From positions 1 to 38,892 of the forward strand of contig CAYJIJ010000017.1 of the NCBI GenBank assembly GCA_964370185.1: a stretch of 38,892 bases of DNA, in the 5' to 3' direction. The DNA is from CAYJEQ01 sp964370185. GTDB lineage: Bacteria; Bacillota; Clostridia; Oscillospirales; Ruminococcaceae. The notes beneath the pieces were generated by a model. It did not search any database, was not told the DNA's origin, and saw only the letters and a program-made list of their open reading frames with translations. This document shows positions 7,163 through 14,927 of the stretch, in pieces (positions within the stretch are counted from its first letter, which is position 1; each line of letters opens with the position of its first letter). Made by a program: the position numbers and the translations under genes.

Positions 7163-8995
7163 ATGGGAAAAATTATAGGCATTGACTTAGGGACAACAAA
7201 TTCATGTGTTGCTGTTATGGAAGGCGGCGAAGCAGTAGTAATAGCTAATGCAGAAGGTGCAAGAACTACCCCTTCGGTAGTTGGCTTTTCTAAAACAGGC
7301 GAGCGTATGGTAGGACAGGTGGCAAAGCGCCAAGCTATCACCAATCCTGATGGTACAATCATATCCATTAAACGACATATGGGTACAGACCACAAAAGCA
7401 TTGTAGATGGCAAAAACTACACGCCACAGGAAATCTCCGCTATGGTGCTACAAAAGCTTAAATCCGATGCGGAGGCATATCTTGGTGAAAAGGTATACGA
7501 AGCAGTAATCACAGTGCCAGCGTACTTCTCCGATGCACAGCGTCAAGCTACAAAGGATGCGGGTAAAATCGCAGGACTTGATGTAAAGAGAATTATTAAT
7601 GAGCCAACAGCGGCGGCACTTGCATATGGTATCGACAAAGAAAATGACCAGAAAATTATGGTTTACGACCTTGGCGGCGGTACATTTGATGTATCGGTTA
7701 TCGAAATGGGCGACGGCGTACAGGAAGTTTTAGCAACAGCTGGTAACAACCGTCTCGGCGGTGACGACTTTGACGAAAGAGTTATAAACTTCTTAGCAGA
7801 TGAGTTTAAAAAGGACAGTGGAATTGACCTTAAAGGCGATAAAATGGCTATGCAAAGGCTAAAAGAAGCGGCTGAAAAGGCTAAAATAGAGCTTTCTGGC
7901 GTTGCAACTGCAAATGTTAACCTACCATTTATCACAGCTGATTCCACAGGCCCTAAACACCTTGATATTACAATTACAAGAGCGAAATTTAATGAAATCA
8001 CTGCCGACCTTGTAGATGCTACAATGGGTCCAGTAAAACAAGCACTTTCCGACTCAGGCCTAAAACCATCGGAAATAGATAAAGTTCTGCTTGTTGGTGG
8101 TTCCACAAGAATACCTGCGGTACAGGATGCAGTTAAATCCTACATGAATAAAGAGCCATTTAAAGGCATTAACCCAGATGAATGCGTTGCACTCGGTGCG
8201 GCTATTCAGGGCGGTGTACTCGGTGGTGAAGTAAAAGGACTTCTACTACTCGATGTTACTCCACTATCACTTGGCCTTGAAACACTCGGTGGAGTATTCA
8301 CAAGAATAATTGATAGAAACACTACAATCCCTGCGAAAAAATCACAAATTTTCTCAACGGCGGCGGACGGACAGACATCGGTTGAAATTCATGTCCTACA
8401 AGGTGAAAGAGAAATGTCGAGAGATAATAAATCCCTCGGTATGTTCAAGCTTGACGGCATCCCATCAGCTCCAAGAGGAGTGCCACAGATAGAAGTTACT
8501 TTCGATATAGATGCAAATGGTATCGTGCATGTAACAGCTACGGATAAGGGTACTGGTAAAGAGCAGAACATCACAATTACTTCTTCTACAAATATGTCGA
8601 GCGAAGATATAGATAAAGCGGTTAAAGAAGCTGAGCAATTTGCTGAGCAGGATAAGAAAAACCGTGAAGAAATTGAAGTGAGAAATACTGCTGATCAGAT
8701 GGTTTACCAAACTGAAAAAACACTCACCGATTTAGGCGAAAAGGTAAGTGCTGAGGATAAAAGCGCAGTTGAAGCTAAAATAAATGACCTCAAAGAAGCG
8801 CTAAAAGGCACAAATTCCGATGATATCAAGGCTAAATCCGAAGAGCTTCAAAAAGCATTCTACGATGTGTCTTCCAAAGTGTATGCGGCTGAACAGCAGG
8901 CGGCACAGCAAGCAGGCGGCGAAGCGGCTCCAGAACAAGGTGGAGAAGACTTTGTAGATGCAGACTTCACAGAAGTAAATGACGACAATCAGTAA
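7163..8995 (+). CDS. dnaK: Molecular chaperone DnaK (Hsp70)
   Basis: ATP-dependent chaperone that folds and protects cytoplasmic proteins together with DnaJ and GrpE. The 610 residues are normal for Gram-positive DnaK. The N-terminal ATPase domain opens with GKIIGIDLGTTNSCVAVMEG, and the phosphate and adenosine motifs YDLGGGTFDVS and LVGGSTRIPAVQ are intact. The linker LLLLDVTPLSLGLET leads into the substrate-binding domain. The C-terminal helical lid ends in a Gln/Ala/Gly-rich tail. The ATG has AAGGAGG upstream. The spacer to dnaJ contains a GC-rich hairpin without a T-run. Confidence 0.99.
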   Translation: MGKIIGIDLGTTNSCVAVMEGGEAVVIANAEGARTTPSVVGFSKTGERMVGQVAKRQAITNPDGTIISIKRHMGTDHKSIVDGKNYTPQEISAMVLQKLKSDAEAYLGEKVYEAVITVPAYFSDAQRQATKDAGKIAGLDVKRIINEPTAAALAYGIDKENDQKIMVYDLGGGTFDVSVIEMGDGVQEVLATAGNNRLGGDDFDERVINFLADEFKKDSGIDLKGDKMAMQRLKEAAEKAKIELSGVATANVNLPFITADSTGPKHLDITITRAKFNEITADLVDATMGPVKQALSDSGLKPSEIDKVLLVGGSTRIPAVQDAVKSYMNKEPFKGINPDECVALGAAIQGGVLGGEVKGLLLLDVTPLSLGLETLGGVFTRIIDRNTTIPAKKSQIFSTAADGQTSVEIHVLQGEREMSRDNKSLGMFKLDGIPSAPRGVPQIEVTFDIDANGIVHVTATDKGTGKEQNITITSSTNMSSEDIDKAVKEAEQFAEQDKKNREEIEVRNTADQMVYQTEKTLTDLGEKVSAEDKSAVEAKINDLKEALKGTNSDDIKAKSEELQKAFYDVSSKVYAAEQQAAQQAGGEAAPEQGGEDFVDADFTEVNDDNQ

Positions 8996-9012
8996 TTTTA
9001 TTTAGCTTTTAT

Positions 9013-9038
9013 ATTCCCCGCCAAATAAGGCGGGGAAT
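9013..9038 (+). terminator. GC-rich hairpin after dnaK, probably a stability element or weak terminator
   Basis: 10-bp stem (9013-9022 with 9029-9038) and a 6-nt loop. No T-run follows, so it is more likely to protect the dnaK 3' end or attenuate than to terminate fully. dnaJ would then still be reached by read-through. Confidence 0.45.
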
Positions 9039-9169
9039 TAGGCGTGTATAGGTAGGGAAAATCAAAAACAAAATTTATGTATTTACATTACATAGGATAA
9101 ACAAATTTTTATATAAGATAAAAGCTGTATATAGTTTGATTTTCCATAGGAAGAGAAGAGGTGAGCGGT

Positions 9170-10321
9170 TTGGCGGATAAAAGAGATTTTTATGATGTGC
9201 TTGGAGTGCAAAAAGGTGCAAATGACGATGAATTAAAAAAAGCATATCGAAAAGAAGCAAAAAAATATCACCCCGATTTAAACCCGGGTGACAAGGCGGC
9301 GGAATCGAAATTTAAAGAGGTAAATGAAGCGTATGAAGTGCTGAGCGACAGCGATAAAAGGTCTCGCTACGACCAGTTTGGCCATGCAGGGGTGGATCCC
9401 AATTTCGGCGGTGGTGGCGGAGGATATGGCTCAATGGACTTCGACGATTTAAGCGATATATTTGGAAGCATGTTCTCAGGATTTGGCTTTGGTGGCTCCA
9501 CGAGGACAAGAAATCCAAATGCGCCAATTAAGGGAAATGATGTGCGCTATGCGATAAATCTTTCCTTTATGGAAGCGGCTAAGGGCACTGCAAAAGAGGT
9601 TAATGTATCAAGACTTGAAAGCTGTGAAAGCTGTTCGGGAAGTGGTGCGTCCGCAGGAAGTACACCCGAAACCTGCTCCGATTGTGGAGGTAATGGTCAG
9701 GTTAGAATACAACAAAAGACACCATTTGGCGTAATGCAGTCCACAAAAACCTGCCCACGTTGTGGCGGTAAGGGTAAAGTAGTTAAAAACCCATGCAAGA
9801 GCTGCTCGGGTGCAGGCAGAGTTAAAAAGGTAAGAAAGCTCGAAGTGAATGTGCCAGCAGGTATAGACGACGGGCAAACATTCGTCCTAAGAGGTCAAGG
9901 CGACCACGGTGTAAACGGTGGCCCAGCAGGCGATGTTGGCATAACTGTATCGGTAAGACCCGACCCAATCTTTGAAAGGGATGGGTTTGATGTTTGGTGT
10001 GATATTCCAATCACCTTTACACAGGCAGTACTCGGAGCAGAAATAACAGTACCCACAATAGATGGTAAGGTTAAATACAATGTTCCCGAGGGCACACAAA
10101 CTGGCACCACTTTCAGGCTGCGCAACAAAGGCATACCATATGTGAATGGCAGAGGAAGAGGCGAGCAGTATGTAAAGGTAAGTATTGAAGTGCCACGCAA
10201 TTTGAGTACAAAGCAAAAGGATGTGCTCAAAGATTTTGACAGCCTCACAAATGACAAAAACTACGAAAAGCGAAAAGGTTTTTTTGATAAATTAAAAGAT
10301 GTAGTAATGGGCGAAGATTAA
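9170..10321 (+). CDS. dnaJ: Co-chaperone DnaJ (Hsp40)
   Basis: Stimulates the DnaK ATPase and delivers unfolded clients. The J domain (ADKRDFYDVLGV through KKYHPDLNPGDK) has the essential HPD. A Gly-rich linker follows, then four complete zinc-finger repeats: CESCSGSG, CSDCGGNG, CPRCGGKG and CKSCSGAG. The C-terminal substrate-binding domains end with RKGFFDKLKDVVMG. The start is taken as TTG at 9170-9172, because AGAGGTGA sits at proper distance and the protein then begins MADKRDFYDVLGV, as DnaJ usually does. The GTG at 9161 would add three residues and lies within the ribosome binding site. The product is 383 residues. Confidence 0.97.
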   Translation: MADKRDFYDVLGVQKGANDDELKKAYRKEAKKYHPDLNPGDKAAESKFKEVNEAYEVLSDSDKRSRYDQFGHAGVDPNFGGGGGGYGSMDFDDLSDIFGSMFSGFGFGGSTRTRNPNAPIKGNDVRYAINLSFMEAAKGTAKEVNVSRLESCESCSGSGASAGSTPETCSDCGGNGQVRIQQKTPFGVMQSTKTCPRCGGKGKVVKNPCKSCSGAGRVKKVRKLEVNVPAGIDDGQTFVLRGQGDHGVNGGPAGDVGITVSVRPDPIFERDGFDVWCDIPITFTQAVLGAEITVPTIDGKVKYNVPEGTQTGTTFRLRNKGIPYVNGRGRGEQYVKVSIEVPRNLSTKQKDVLKDFDSLTNDKNYEKRKGFFDKLKDVVMGED

Positions 10322-10400
10322 AAGCGGGGCTTAAAATATCTTCTTAGAATTTAATGGAACTGCCAAGCTATTTAAGCGATACACAAATTAAATACACTAT

Positions 10401-10445
10401 ATTACCAAAACATCCCACACCGTAGGCGTGGGATGTTTTGGTAAT
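10401..10445. terminator. Long hairpin terminator between dnaJ and the first chemoreceptor gene
   Basis: 18-bp perfect stem (10401-10418 with 10428-10445) and a 9-nt apex (ACCGTAGGC) that can pair further. AT-rich DNA flanks both sides. It separates two convergent genes and can serve both. Confidence 0.8.
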
Positions 10446-10465
10446 ATTTATAAATAAGAAAATCT

Positions 10466-12112
10466 TTAGTTTTTAAGCTTAAAGTTTGATATGAGTGATT
10501 TCATTGAATCAGCTTGCCCTAAAAGCTCCTCATTTGCGGCGGCACTTTGCTCTGAAGTCGCAGAGTTTTGAAGCACGACAGAAGAAATTTCCTCAGCGTT
10601 TTTATTTATAGAAGTAATAGCCTCGGATTGCTCAGCGGAGGAAGTAGCTATGAGGCTAACGAGCTCGCTAACTTTTTGGGTGTGCTCGGTTACCTCTGAA
10701 ATAGATTTAGAAGTTTCGGCAACTATTTTATTACCCCTCTCAACAACCACAAAGGTTTCATCAATTAATGTAGAGGTTTCCTTAGCGGAGTTAGCGGATT
10801 TAGTGGCGAGAGTACGCACTTCGTCGGCTACCACTGCAAAGCCTTTTCCTGCGGCACCAGCTCTGGCAGCTTCCACGGCGGCATTAAGGGCTAAAATATT
10901 GGTTTGGAAAGCAATATCGTCAATCGCTTTGATTATTTTGCTTATTTCATTCGACTTTTCATTTATATCTTTCATTGCTTTAGTCATGTCAATCATTTGC
11001 TGATTACTTAATTTTAAAGCAGAAGTAGCAGTCATTGTGGCACTGTTGGCAGTCTGTGAGTAATTTGCAGTGGTGTTAATTTTATTTGTTATCTGTTCAA
11101 CCGCTGAAGTTAAGCTTTGTAGTGAGATGGACTGCTCATTAGCTCCCTCGGCAAGATGCTGTGCATTTGATGCTGATTGCGCAACACCGATAGCTATCTG
11201 CTCCGATGCATCTGAAACCTGTGAAAGTGCATTGTTTACAGAATAAATCATGGTTTTCATAGAACTATGCAGTTTTTCCCAACTGCCCACATATATTTCA
11301 GGGGAATGTATAGTCAAATTCCAATTTCCCTTTGAAGCTTCCCCTAAAAGCGAAACTATATCTCTATTAATGACTGTGAGATTATCGCTCATTGAGCGGA
11401 AAGTATCTATTAAAATGCCTATTTCATCTTCATTTGATTTTTCGAGTGAAATATCAAAATTACCTATTGAAATATTTTGAGCCGCTTCTACTACATTCGA
11501 TAGCCTTACAGTAATTTGCTTTTTCAAGAAGAATCCTGTAATGAAAACCCCTGCAATTGCTACAACTAATCCAAATAGGGCACTTGAAGAAAGTGTTTCA
11601 ATGAGTATGGGAGTTAGATGTGATATCTCAACACCGGCAAACAATATCCCCACAATTTCACCACTTGCATTTGTATATGGTACATATGAGCAAAGATGAT
11701 TTTTCCCCAAGATATCCGCCTCGCCAATATAGGGCTGTCCTTCTTCTAAGACAATCTGAGCAACTGTTTCAGAAAGTGCAGTGCCAACTGCGCGTTCACC
11801 GTTATTCATAACAGTAGTGTATTTCCTCACATCGCCCTCAAATATGGTGAACTGCATCCCCGTTGCAATATTTAAGTCATCTAAAAGCTCGGTATTGTCC
11901 GTTGAAAAAATATCCTCTTGATTTTCAAGTTCTTGATTAAGCAAATTTGTGCCAATAACAGCTTGATTTTCAAAGATTTCGATTAAATGCGAGTGCATGC
12001 CTATTCCCTCAGAAATTATCAGAAGTGATACTGTTAAAACAATCAGTGTTGTAATTAAAATATTGATTTTTGAAGAAAGTGTTTTTGCAAAAGAAATCTT
12101 GAATTTGTTCAT
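10466..12112 (-). CDS. Methyl-accepting chemotaxis protein, single extracytoplasmic Cache-like domain
   Basis: Chemoreceptor of 548 residues. A first membrane helix (about 17-37) is followed by a roughly 130-residue outside domain with features of a single Cache sensor (TGMQFTIFEGDVRKYTTV, then GEIVGILFAGVEIS). A second helix spans about 175-197, with a HAMP domain to about 250. The cytoplasmic signalling domain has the highly conserved hairpin tip IDDIAFQTNILALNAAVEAA and GFAVVADEVRTLA, the CheA/CheW contact region. GAGGT lies 5-6 nt before the ATG. It is transcribed away from the padR cassette. The ligand cannot be read from sequence. No other che genes are in the window. Confidence 0.95.
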   Translation of the reverse strand: MNKFKISFAKTLSSKINILITTLIVLTVSLLIISEGIGMHSHLIEIFENQAVIGTNLLNQELENQEDIFSTDNTELLDDLNIATGMQFTIFEGDVRKYTTVMNNGERAVGTALSETVAQIVLEEGQPYIGEADILGKNHLCSYVPYTNASGEIVGILFAGVEISHLTPILIETLSSSALFGLVVAIAGVFITGFFLKKQITVRLSNVVEAAQNISIGNFDISLEKSNEDEIGILIDTFRSMSDNLTVINRDIVSLLGEASKGNWNLTIHSPEIYVGSWEKLHSSMKTMIYSVNNALSQVSDASEQIAIGVAQSASNAQHLAEGANEQSISLQSLTSAVEQITNKINTTANYSQTANSATMTATSALKLSNQQMIDMTKAMKDINEKSNEISKIIKAIDDIAFQTNILALNAAVEAARAGAAGKGFAVVADEVRTLATKSANSAKETSTLIDETFVVVERGNKIVAETSKSISEVTEHTQKVSELVSLIATSSAEQSEAITSINKNAEEISSVVLQNSATSEQSAAANEELLGQADSMKSLISNFKLKN

Positions 12113-12187
12113 AATCTACCTCTTTAAATTGTTTTTGCTTTGTTAAACCAACATAGCATTAATATAAATACAAAATATACCAGATAT

Positions 12188-12216
12188 ATTTTACTGCTAT
12201 ATTTAAAAAAACACAA
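12188..12216 (-). promoter_or_regulatory. Candidate promoter of the first chemoreceptor gene
   Basis: On the minus strand, TTGTGT (12211-12216), a 17-nt spacer and TAAAAT (12188-12193), about 75 nt upstream of the start. No sigma-28-like box was seen. Confidence 0.4.
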
Positions 12217-12307
12217 GATATATTCTGATTAAGATTGAATAAAAGTATTTTTAAACAATTTAGTAGTGGAAATTGTATGTTTTTTTGTCGTATTTTATTT
12301 TTAAAAT

Positions 12308-12380
12308 AGTATTGTGCAATACACAGTACTATGCTATAATCAAATCAAAGGTATTATGTAATGCACAGTAGTGTGCGATA
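12308..12380 (+). promoter_or_regulatory. Promoter and repeated operator of the padR cassette
   Basis: TTGTGC (12312-12317), a 17-nt spacer and perfect TATAAT (12335-12340) form the promoter. Two 30-nt direct repeats, 12309-12338 and 12351-12380, agree at 24 of 30 positions with a 42-nt offset. The first overlaps the promoter and the second covers the early transcript. The first copy contains a dyad, AGTATTGTG, five bases, CACAGTACT (8 of 9 pairs). Repression by the downstream PadR protein is inferred. Confidence 0.75.
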
Positions 12381-12414
12381 GATAATAGCACTTTGCTTAA
12401 GGGGAGGTGAAGCT

Positions 12415-12738
12415 GTGAATACACAATTCAGGAAAGGCGTAATCGAGATGTGCGTGCTTGCACTGATAGAGAGTAAAGATATGTATGGATATGAAATTGT
12501 CCAGAGTATTGCAGATTATACCGAAATAAACGAAGGCACGGTTTACCCGATATTGCGCAGGCTAACACAGGAAGAGTACTTTGTTACATACTTAAGGGAG
12601 AGCAGCGTAGGGCCTGCACGAAAATACTACCATATTACCGAGAGGGGAAAGGCATATTTAAATTCACTTAAAAGTGATTGGAAAGAATTTTCAAACATGG
12701 TAAACGAAATTTTAGAAAAAACGGTGGAAGTAAATTAG
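12415..12738 (+). CDS. PadR-family transcriptional regulator
   Basis: Small winged-helix regulator of 107 residues, the usual size of the short PadR class: FRKGVIEMCVLALIESKDMYGYEIVQ, then INEGTVYPILRRLTQEEYFVTY and RKYYHITERGKAYL, with a C-terminal dimerisation helix. The GTG start has GGGGAGGTGA just upstream. It heads a three-gene unit with a HAAS-domain membrane protein and a DUF4097-like protein. This association is common in Bacillota, where the PadR protein typically controls the membrane genes and itself. The repeated operator over the promoter supports autoregulation. The inducing signal is unknown. Confidence 0.93.
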   Translation: MNTQFRKGVIEMCVLALIESKDMYGYEIVQSIADYTEINEGTVYPILRRLTQEEYFVTYLRESSVGPARKYYHITERGKAYLNSLKSDWKEFSNMVNEILEKTVEVN

Positions 12739-12753
12739 AAAGGAAGTGTGATT

Positions 12754-13410
12754 ATGAACAGATTGGATTATTTGGCAAAACTTGAGAAAAAACTAAAAAC
12801 TCAGCTCTCTAAAAAAGAGGTGAATGATATAATACGTGACTATGCTGAATATTTTGAAGAGGGGAAAAGGCAGGGAAAGAGCGATGAAGAAATAGCGGTA
12901 GCACTCGGCTCACCGGAGCAAGTGGCGGAGCAAATTTTATCCGAAAGTAATATGTCCTCAGAGGAATTTGCCGACACAATTAAAAAAGGGATAGAAAAAG
13001 GTGGCAATAAACTCAGTGGCCTTGGCAAATTTATGAAGGGCCTCATAATTATTATCATAGTAATAGCACTAATACCAATGGAAATTGCGGCACTTTTAGC
13101 CATATCAGGGTTGGCAGTGACATTTATCGCCTTTTTAGCAGGGCTTATTGTAGTGCCAATAGTGCTTTTTTTGGCTGGAATTGCAATGATTATTTTTGGA
13201 ACACTTGCTATTGCAACTTTCAGCGGTTGGCTTGGAAGCTTTAGCATAGCGGCGGCAATAGCAATATTTGCCTTTGCGATATTTTTAGCCTGTGTATTAA
13301 CTATTTTAATTGAGTATGTAGCAGGAGCACTTGTGAGAACAATTCGCTTCTTTGGTAGACTGCTGAAAAATCAAACCATGGGTAAAAAGGAGGTTTCATA
13401 CTATGAATAG
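12754..13410 (+). CDS. HAAS-domain (DUF1700) membrane protein
   Basis: The N-terminal ~65 residues form a HAAS-type helical domain (MNRLDYLAKLEKKLKTQLSK, DIIRDYAEYFEEGKRQGKSDEEIAVALGSPEQVAEQIL), which in known relatives is an adaptor next to PadR regulators. From about residue 90 to 210 there are four or five strongly hydrophobic segments. The ATG at 12754 is preferred to the GTG at 12748 because AAAGGAAG lies 7 nt upstream of it. padR ends 15 nt upstream, and the next gene overlaps the end by 8 nt, so the three are probably translated from one mRNA. The biochemical role of the family is not established. Confidence 0.85.
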   Translation: MNRLDYLAKLEKKLKTQLSKKEVNDIIRDYAEYFEEGKRQGKSDEEIAVALGSPEQVAEQILSESNMSSEEFADTIKKGIEKGGNKLSGLGKFMKGLIIIIIVIALIPMEIAALLAISGLAVTFIAFLAGLIVVPIVLFLAGIAMIIFGTLAIATFSGWLGSFSIAAAIAIFAFAIFLACVLTILIEYVAGALVRTIRFFGRLLKNQTMGKKEVSYYE

Positions 13411-14368
13411 TGTAAAAAAAGTAATGGCTGTATCTTTTGCAGTCTTTGTAATAACATCGGTAGCGGCACTGTTTTTTATGGCACAAGCTGTAAGTAGCGG
13501 ATTAGATAGCTATAATGAATTTATAAGCTCGGAGGAAAATAGACATAACTATTACAAAACATTCGAGGAGATAAACCATGTTGAGTTTCTTCACGACGGA
13601 TATGCACGTGTAAGAGTCGTTGATTCCCCCGATGACAAGGTGCATATATACGGCTACGATAAAGGCGTATTTGTGACGCCTATCCATACCGAAGTAGATA
13701 GTCAAGGAGTGCTTAGCATTACTGTTGATAGGGAAAATACAATAATTGATGAGAGTAGTGTGGTGAAAATCATTGCAAATATCATCGGAAGCAAACCTGA
13801 AATTGAAGTGCAGATACCAAGCAATATTATAATTGACGACAATAATCCATACTATATAGATAATTGGACGAAGGACGGCAGGAAAAGCTTTGCGACCGTG
13901 TACGAAATACATAATGGAATTCTCTCCAATATAATGGAAAAGAGAAATTATTACGTGGCACATGGTGCTTACGATATGAATGGATACGAGAATTTATATA
14001 ATGAGCTAAGTGAAACAAGGGTGGAGCTAATAAATGCATTAGTGCGTGAATACAATATGGCAACGGACATATTGCCATATGAAAAATTGGCAATTGATTT
14101 AACCAGCGCAGAGAGAGCACTCCACGCAGAGGAAGTAAACAGAAGCTATTACTTCTCTGAGGAGTATATACCGATTCCTGAATCGAAAAATTTAGATGAG
14201 CTGATAGCGGAATCGGATGCAAAGATTGAAATCTTAGAGGCGGATGTGAATGAGTTAAGCACCGAATTTTATGGATTTATTGAGTCGAATACAATGATAG
14301 AAGCGAATGCAGGAGAAACTACCGAAGCAACAGAAACTACAGCTAATGAAGCTGAGGTAGCGGCGTAA
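13403..14368 (+). CDS. Membrane-anchored DUF4097-like protein with helical C-terminus
   Basis: 321 residues. A signal-anchor helix (about residues 5-28) leads to a beta-rich segment (about 55-150: HVEFLHDGYARVRVVDSPDD, then VHIYGYDKGV, GVLSITVDRENTI and IEVQIPSNIII) resembling the start of a DUF4097 putative-adhesin domain. This domain commonly ends PadR/HAAS cassettes. The second half is different: a charged helical region with likely coiled coil (LDELIAESDAKIEILEADVN) and a Thr/Glu/Ala-rich tail. DUF4097 proteins normally continue as beta helix, so the C-terminal half looks like a replacement or an independent domain. It overlaps the HAAS gene by 8 nt. The function is unknown; a cell-surface location is inferred. 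Confidence 0.75.
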   Translation: MNSVKKVMAVSFAVFVITSVAALFFMAQAVSSGLDSYNEFISSEENRHNYYKTFEEINHVEFLHDGYARVRVVDSPDDKVHIYGYDKGVFVTPIHTEVDSQGVLSITVDRENTIIDESSVVKIIANIIGSKPEIEVQIPSNIIIDDNNPYYIDNWTKDGRKSFATVYEIHNGILSNIMEKRNYYVAHGAYDMNGYENLYNELSETRVELINALVREYNMATDILPYEKLAIDLTSAERALHAEEVNRSYYFSEEYIPIPESKNLDELIAESDAKIEILEADVNELSTEFYGFIESNTMIEANAGETTEATETTANEAEVAA

Positions 14369-14412
14369 GTTTCCCTTAAATTAAAAATGAGAATTAATTA
14401 AAAGATGTAAGA

Positions 14413-14439
14413 GGGTGGTAAGACTATTGCCACCCAAGG
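14413..14439. repeat. Short scar-like copy of the ends of the 26799-27072 element
   Basis: GGGTGGTAAGAC matches the left end of the larger element at 10 of 12 positions. It is joined directly to TATTGCCACCCAAGG, identical over 15 nt to the right end plus its flank (27062-27076). It forms a small GGGTGG/CCACCC hairpin that could also act as a weak terminator for the padR cassette. Confidence 0.5.
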
Positions 14440-14520
14440 CTTTTGCCAAATGAGGCTGTTAATATGCTCGTAAATGTAATATTATTTTCATGGTGAAGTA
14501 ACCTTTTGTGATGGATTGTA

Positions 14521-14549
14521 TTGCAAACTGTTAACAAAGCGTGTATAAT
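14521..14549 (+). promoter_or_regulatory. Sigma-A promoter of the second chemoreceptor gene
   Basis: TTGCAA (14521-14526), a 17-nt spacer and perfect TATAAT (14544-14549). Transcription from about 14556 would run through the whole MITE-like insertion before reaching the gene. Confidence 0.7.
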
Positions 14550-14574
14550 GTATCTTGAAAGTAGTTAGTATGGT

Positions 14575-14695
14575 AGAAGCTATGCAATGCAAACAACTTA
14601 AGAAAATTATCCCGTATATCTTTCCCCGCCGTAGGCGGGTAAAGATATACAAAAAAATATTCTACAGCTTAAGTTGTTGACATTGAGAAGCTATG
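14575..14695. mobile_element. MITE-like element with 10-bp flanking duplication
   Basis: The 101-bp core (14585-14685) has terminal inverted repeats of 18 bp that agree at 16 positions (CAATGCAAACAACTTAAG, and CTTAAGTTGTTGACATTG). It is bracketed without gap by an exact direct repeat, AGAAGCTATG, at 14575-14584 and 14686-14695: the pattern of a target-site duplication. Inside is a second stem, 14614-14630 with 14634-14650 (16 of 17 pairs, loop GTA). No coding capacity. It sits between the promoter and the start of the second chemoreceptor gene. Confidence 0.7.
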
Positions 14696-14717
14696 TATTA
14701 TATGGATTTTATCATAA

Positions 14718-14927
14718 CTATTATAAAGAAATATTAAAACATTAAGGAGTAAATTAATGGGTAAGTACAAAGNNNNNNNNNNNNNNNNNNNNNNNNNNNN
14801 NNNNNNNNNNNNNNNNNNNNNNNNNNNNNNNNNNNNNNNNNNNNNNNNNNNNNNNNNNNNNNNNNNNNNNNNCTATTATAAAGAAATATTAAAACATTAA
14901 GGAGTAAATTAATGGGTAAGTACAAAG
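14718..14927. repeat. 100-N scaffold gap flanked by an identical 55-nt overlap
   Basis: 14718-14772 is identical to 14873-14927, with exactly 100 N between them. Both contain the ribosome binding site and first codons of the chemoreceptor gene. This is the picture of two contigs sharing a 55-base overlap that were scaffolded instead of merged. The real sequence probably lacks 155 of these positions. Confidence 0.9.

Noticed and set aside
7663..8106. 147-codon minus-strand frame inside dnaK
   Set aside because: Antisense shadow of a highly conserved gene; no ribosome binding site and no known protein.
9887..10257. Overlapping minus-strand frames inside dnaJ
   Set aside because: Shadows of the dnaJ coding frame; composition not protein-like.
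14369..14520. Possible c-di-GMP riboswitch upstream of the second chemoreceptor gene
   Set aside because: Chemoreceptor genes in Clostridia often have one, but the conserved core and two-helix layout are not found; the hairpins there are explained by repeats.
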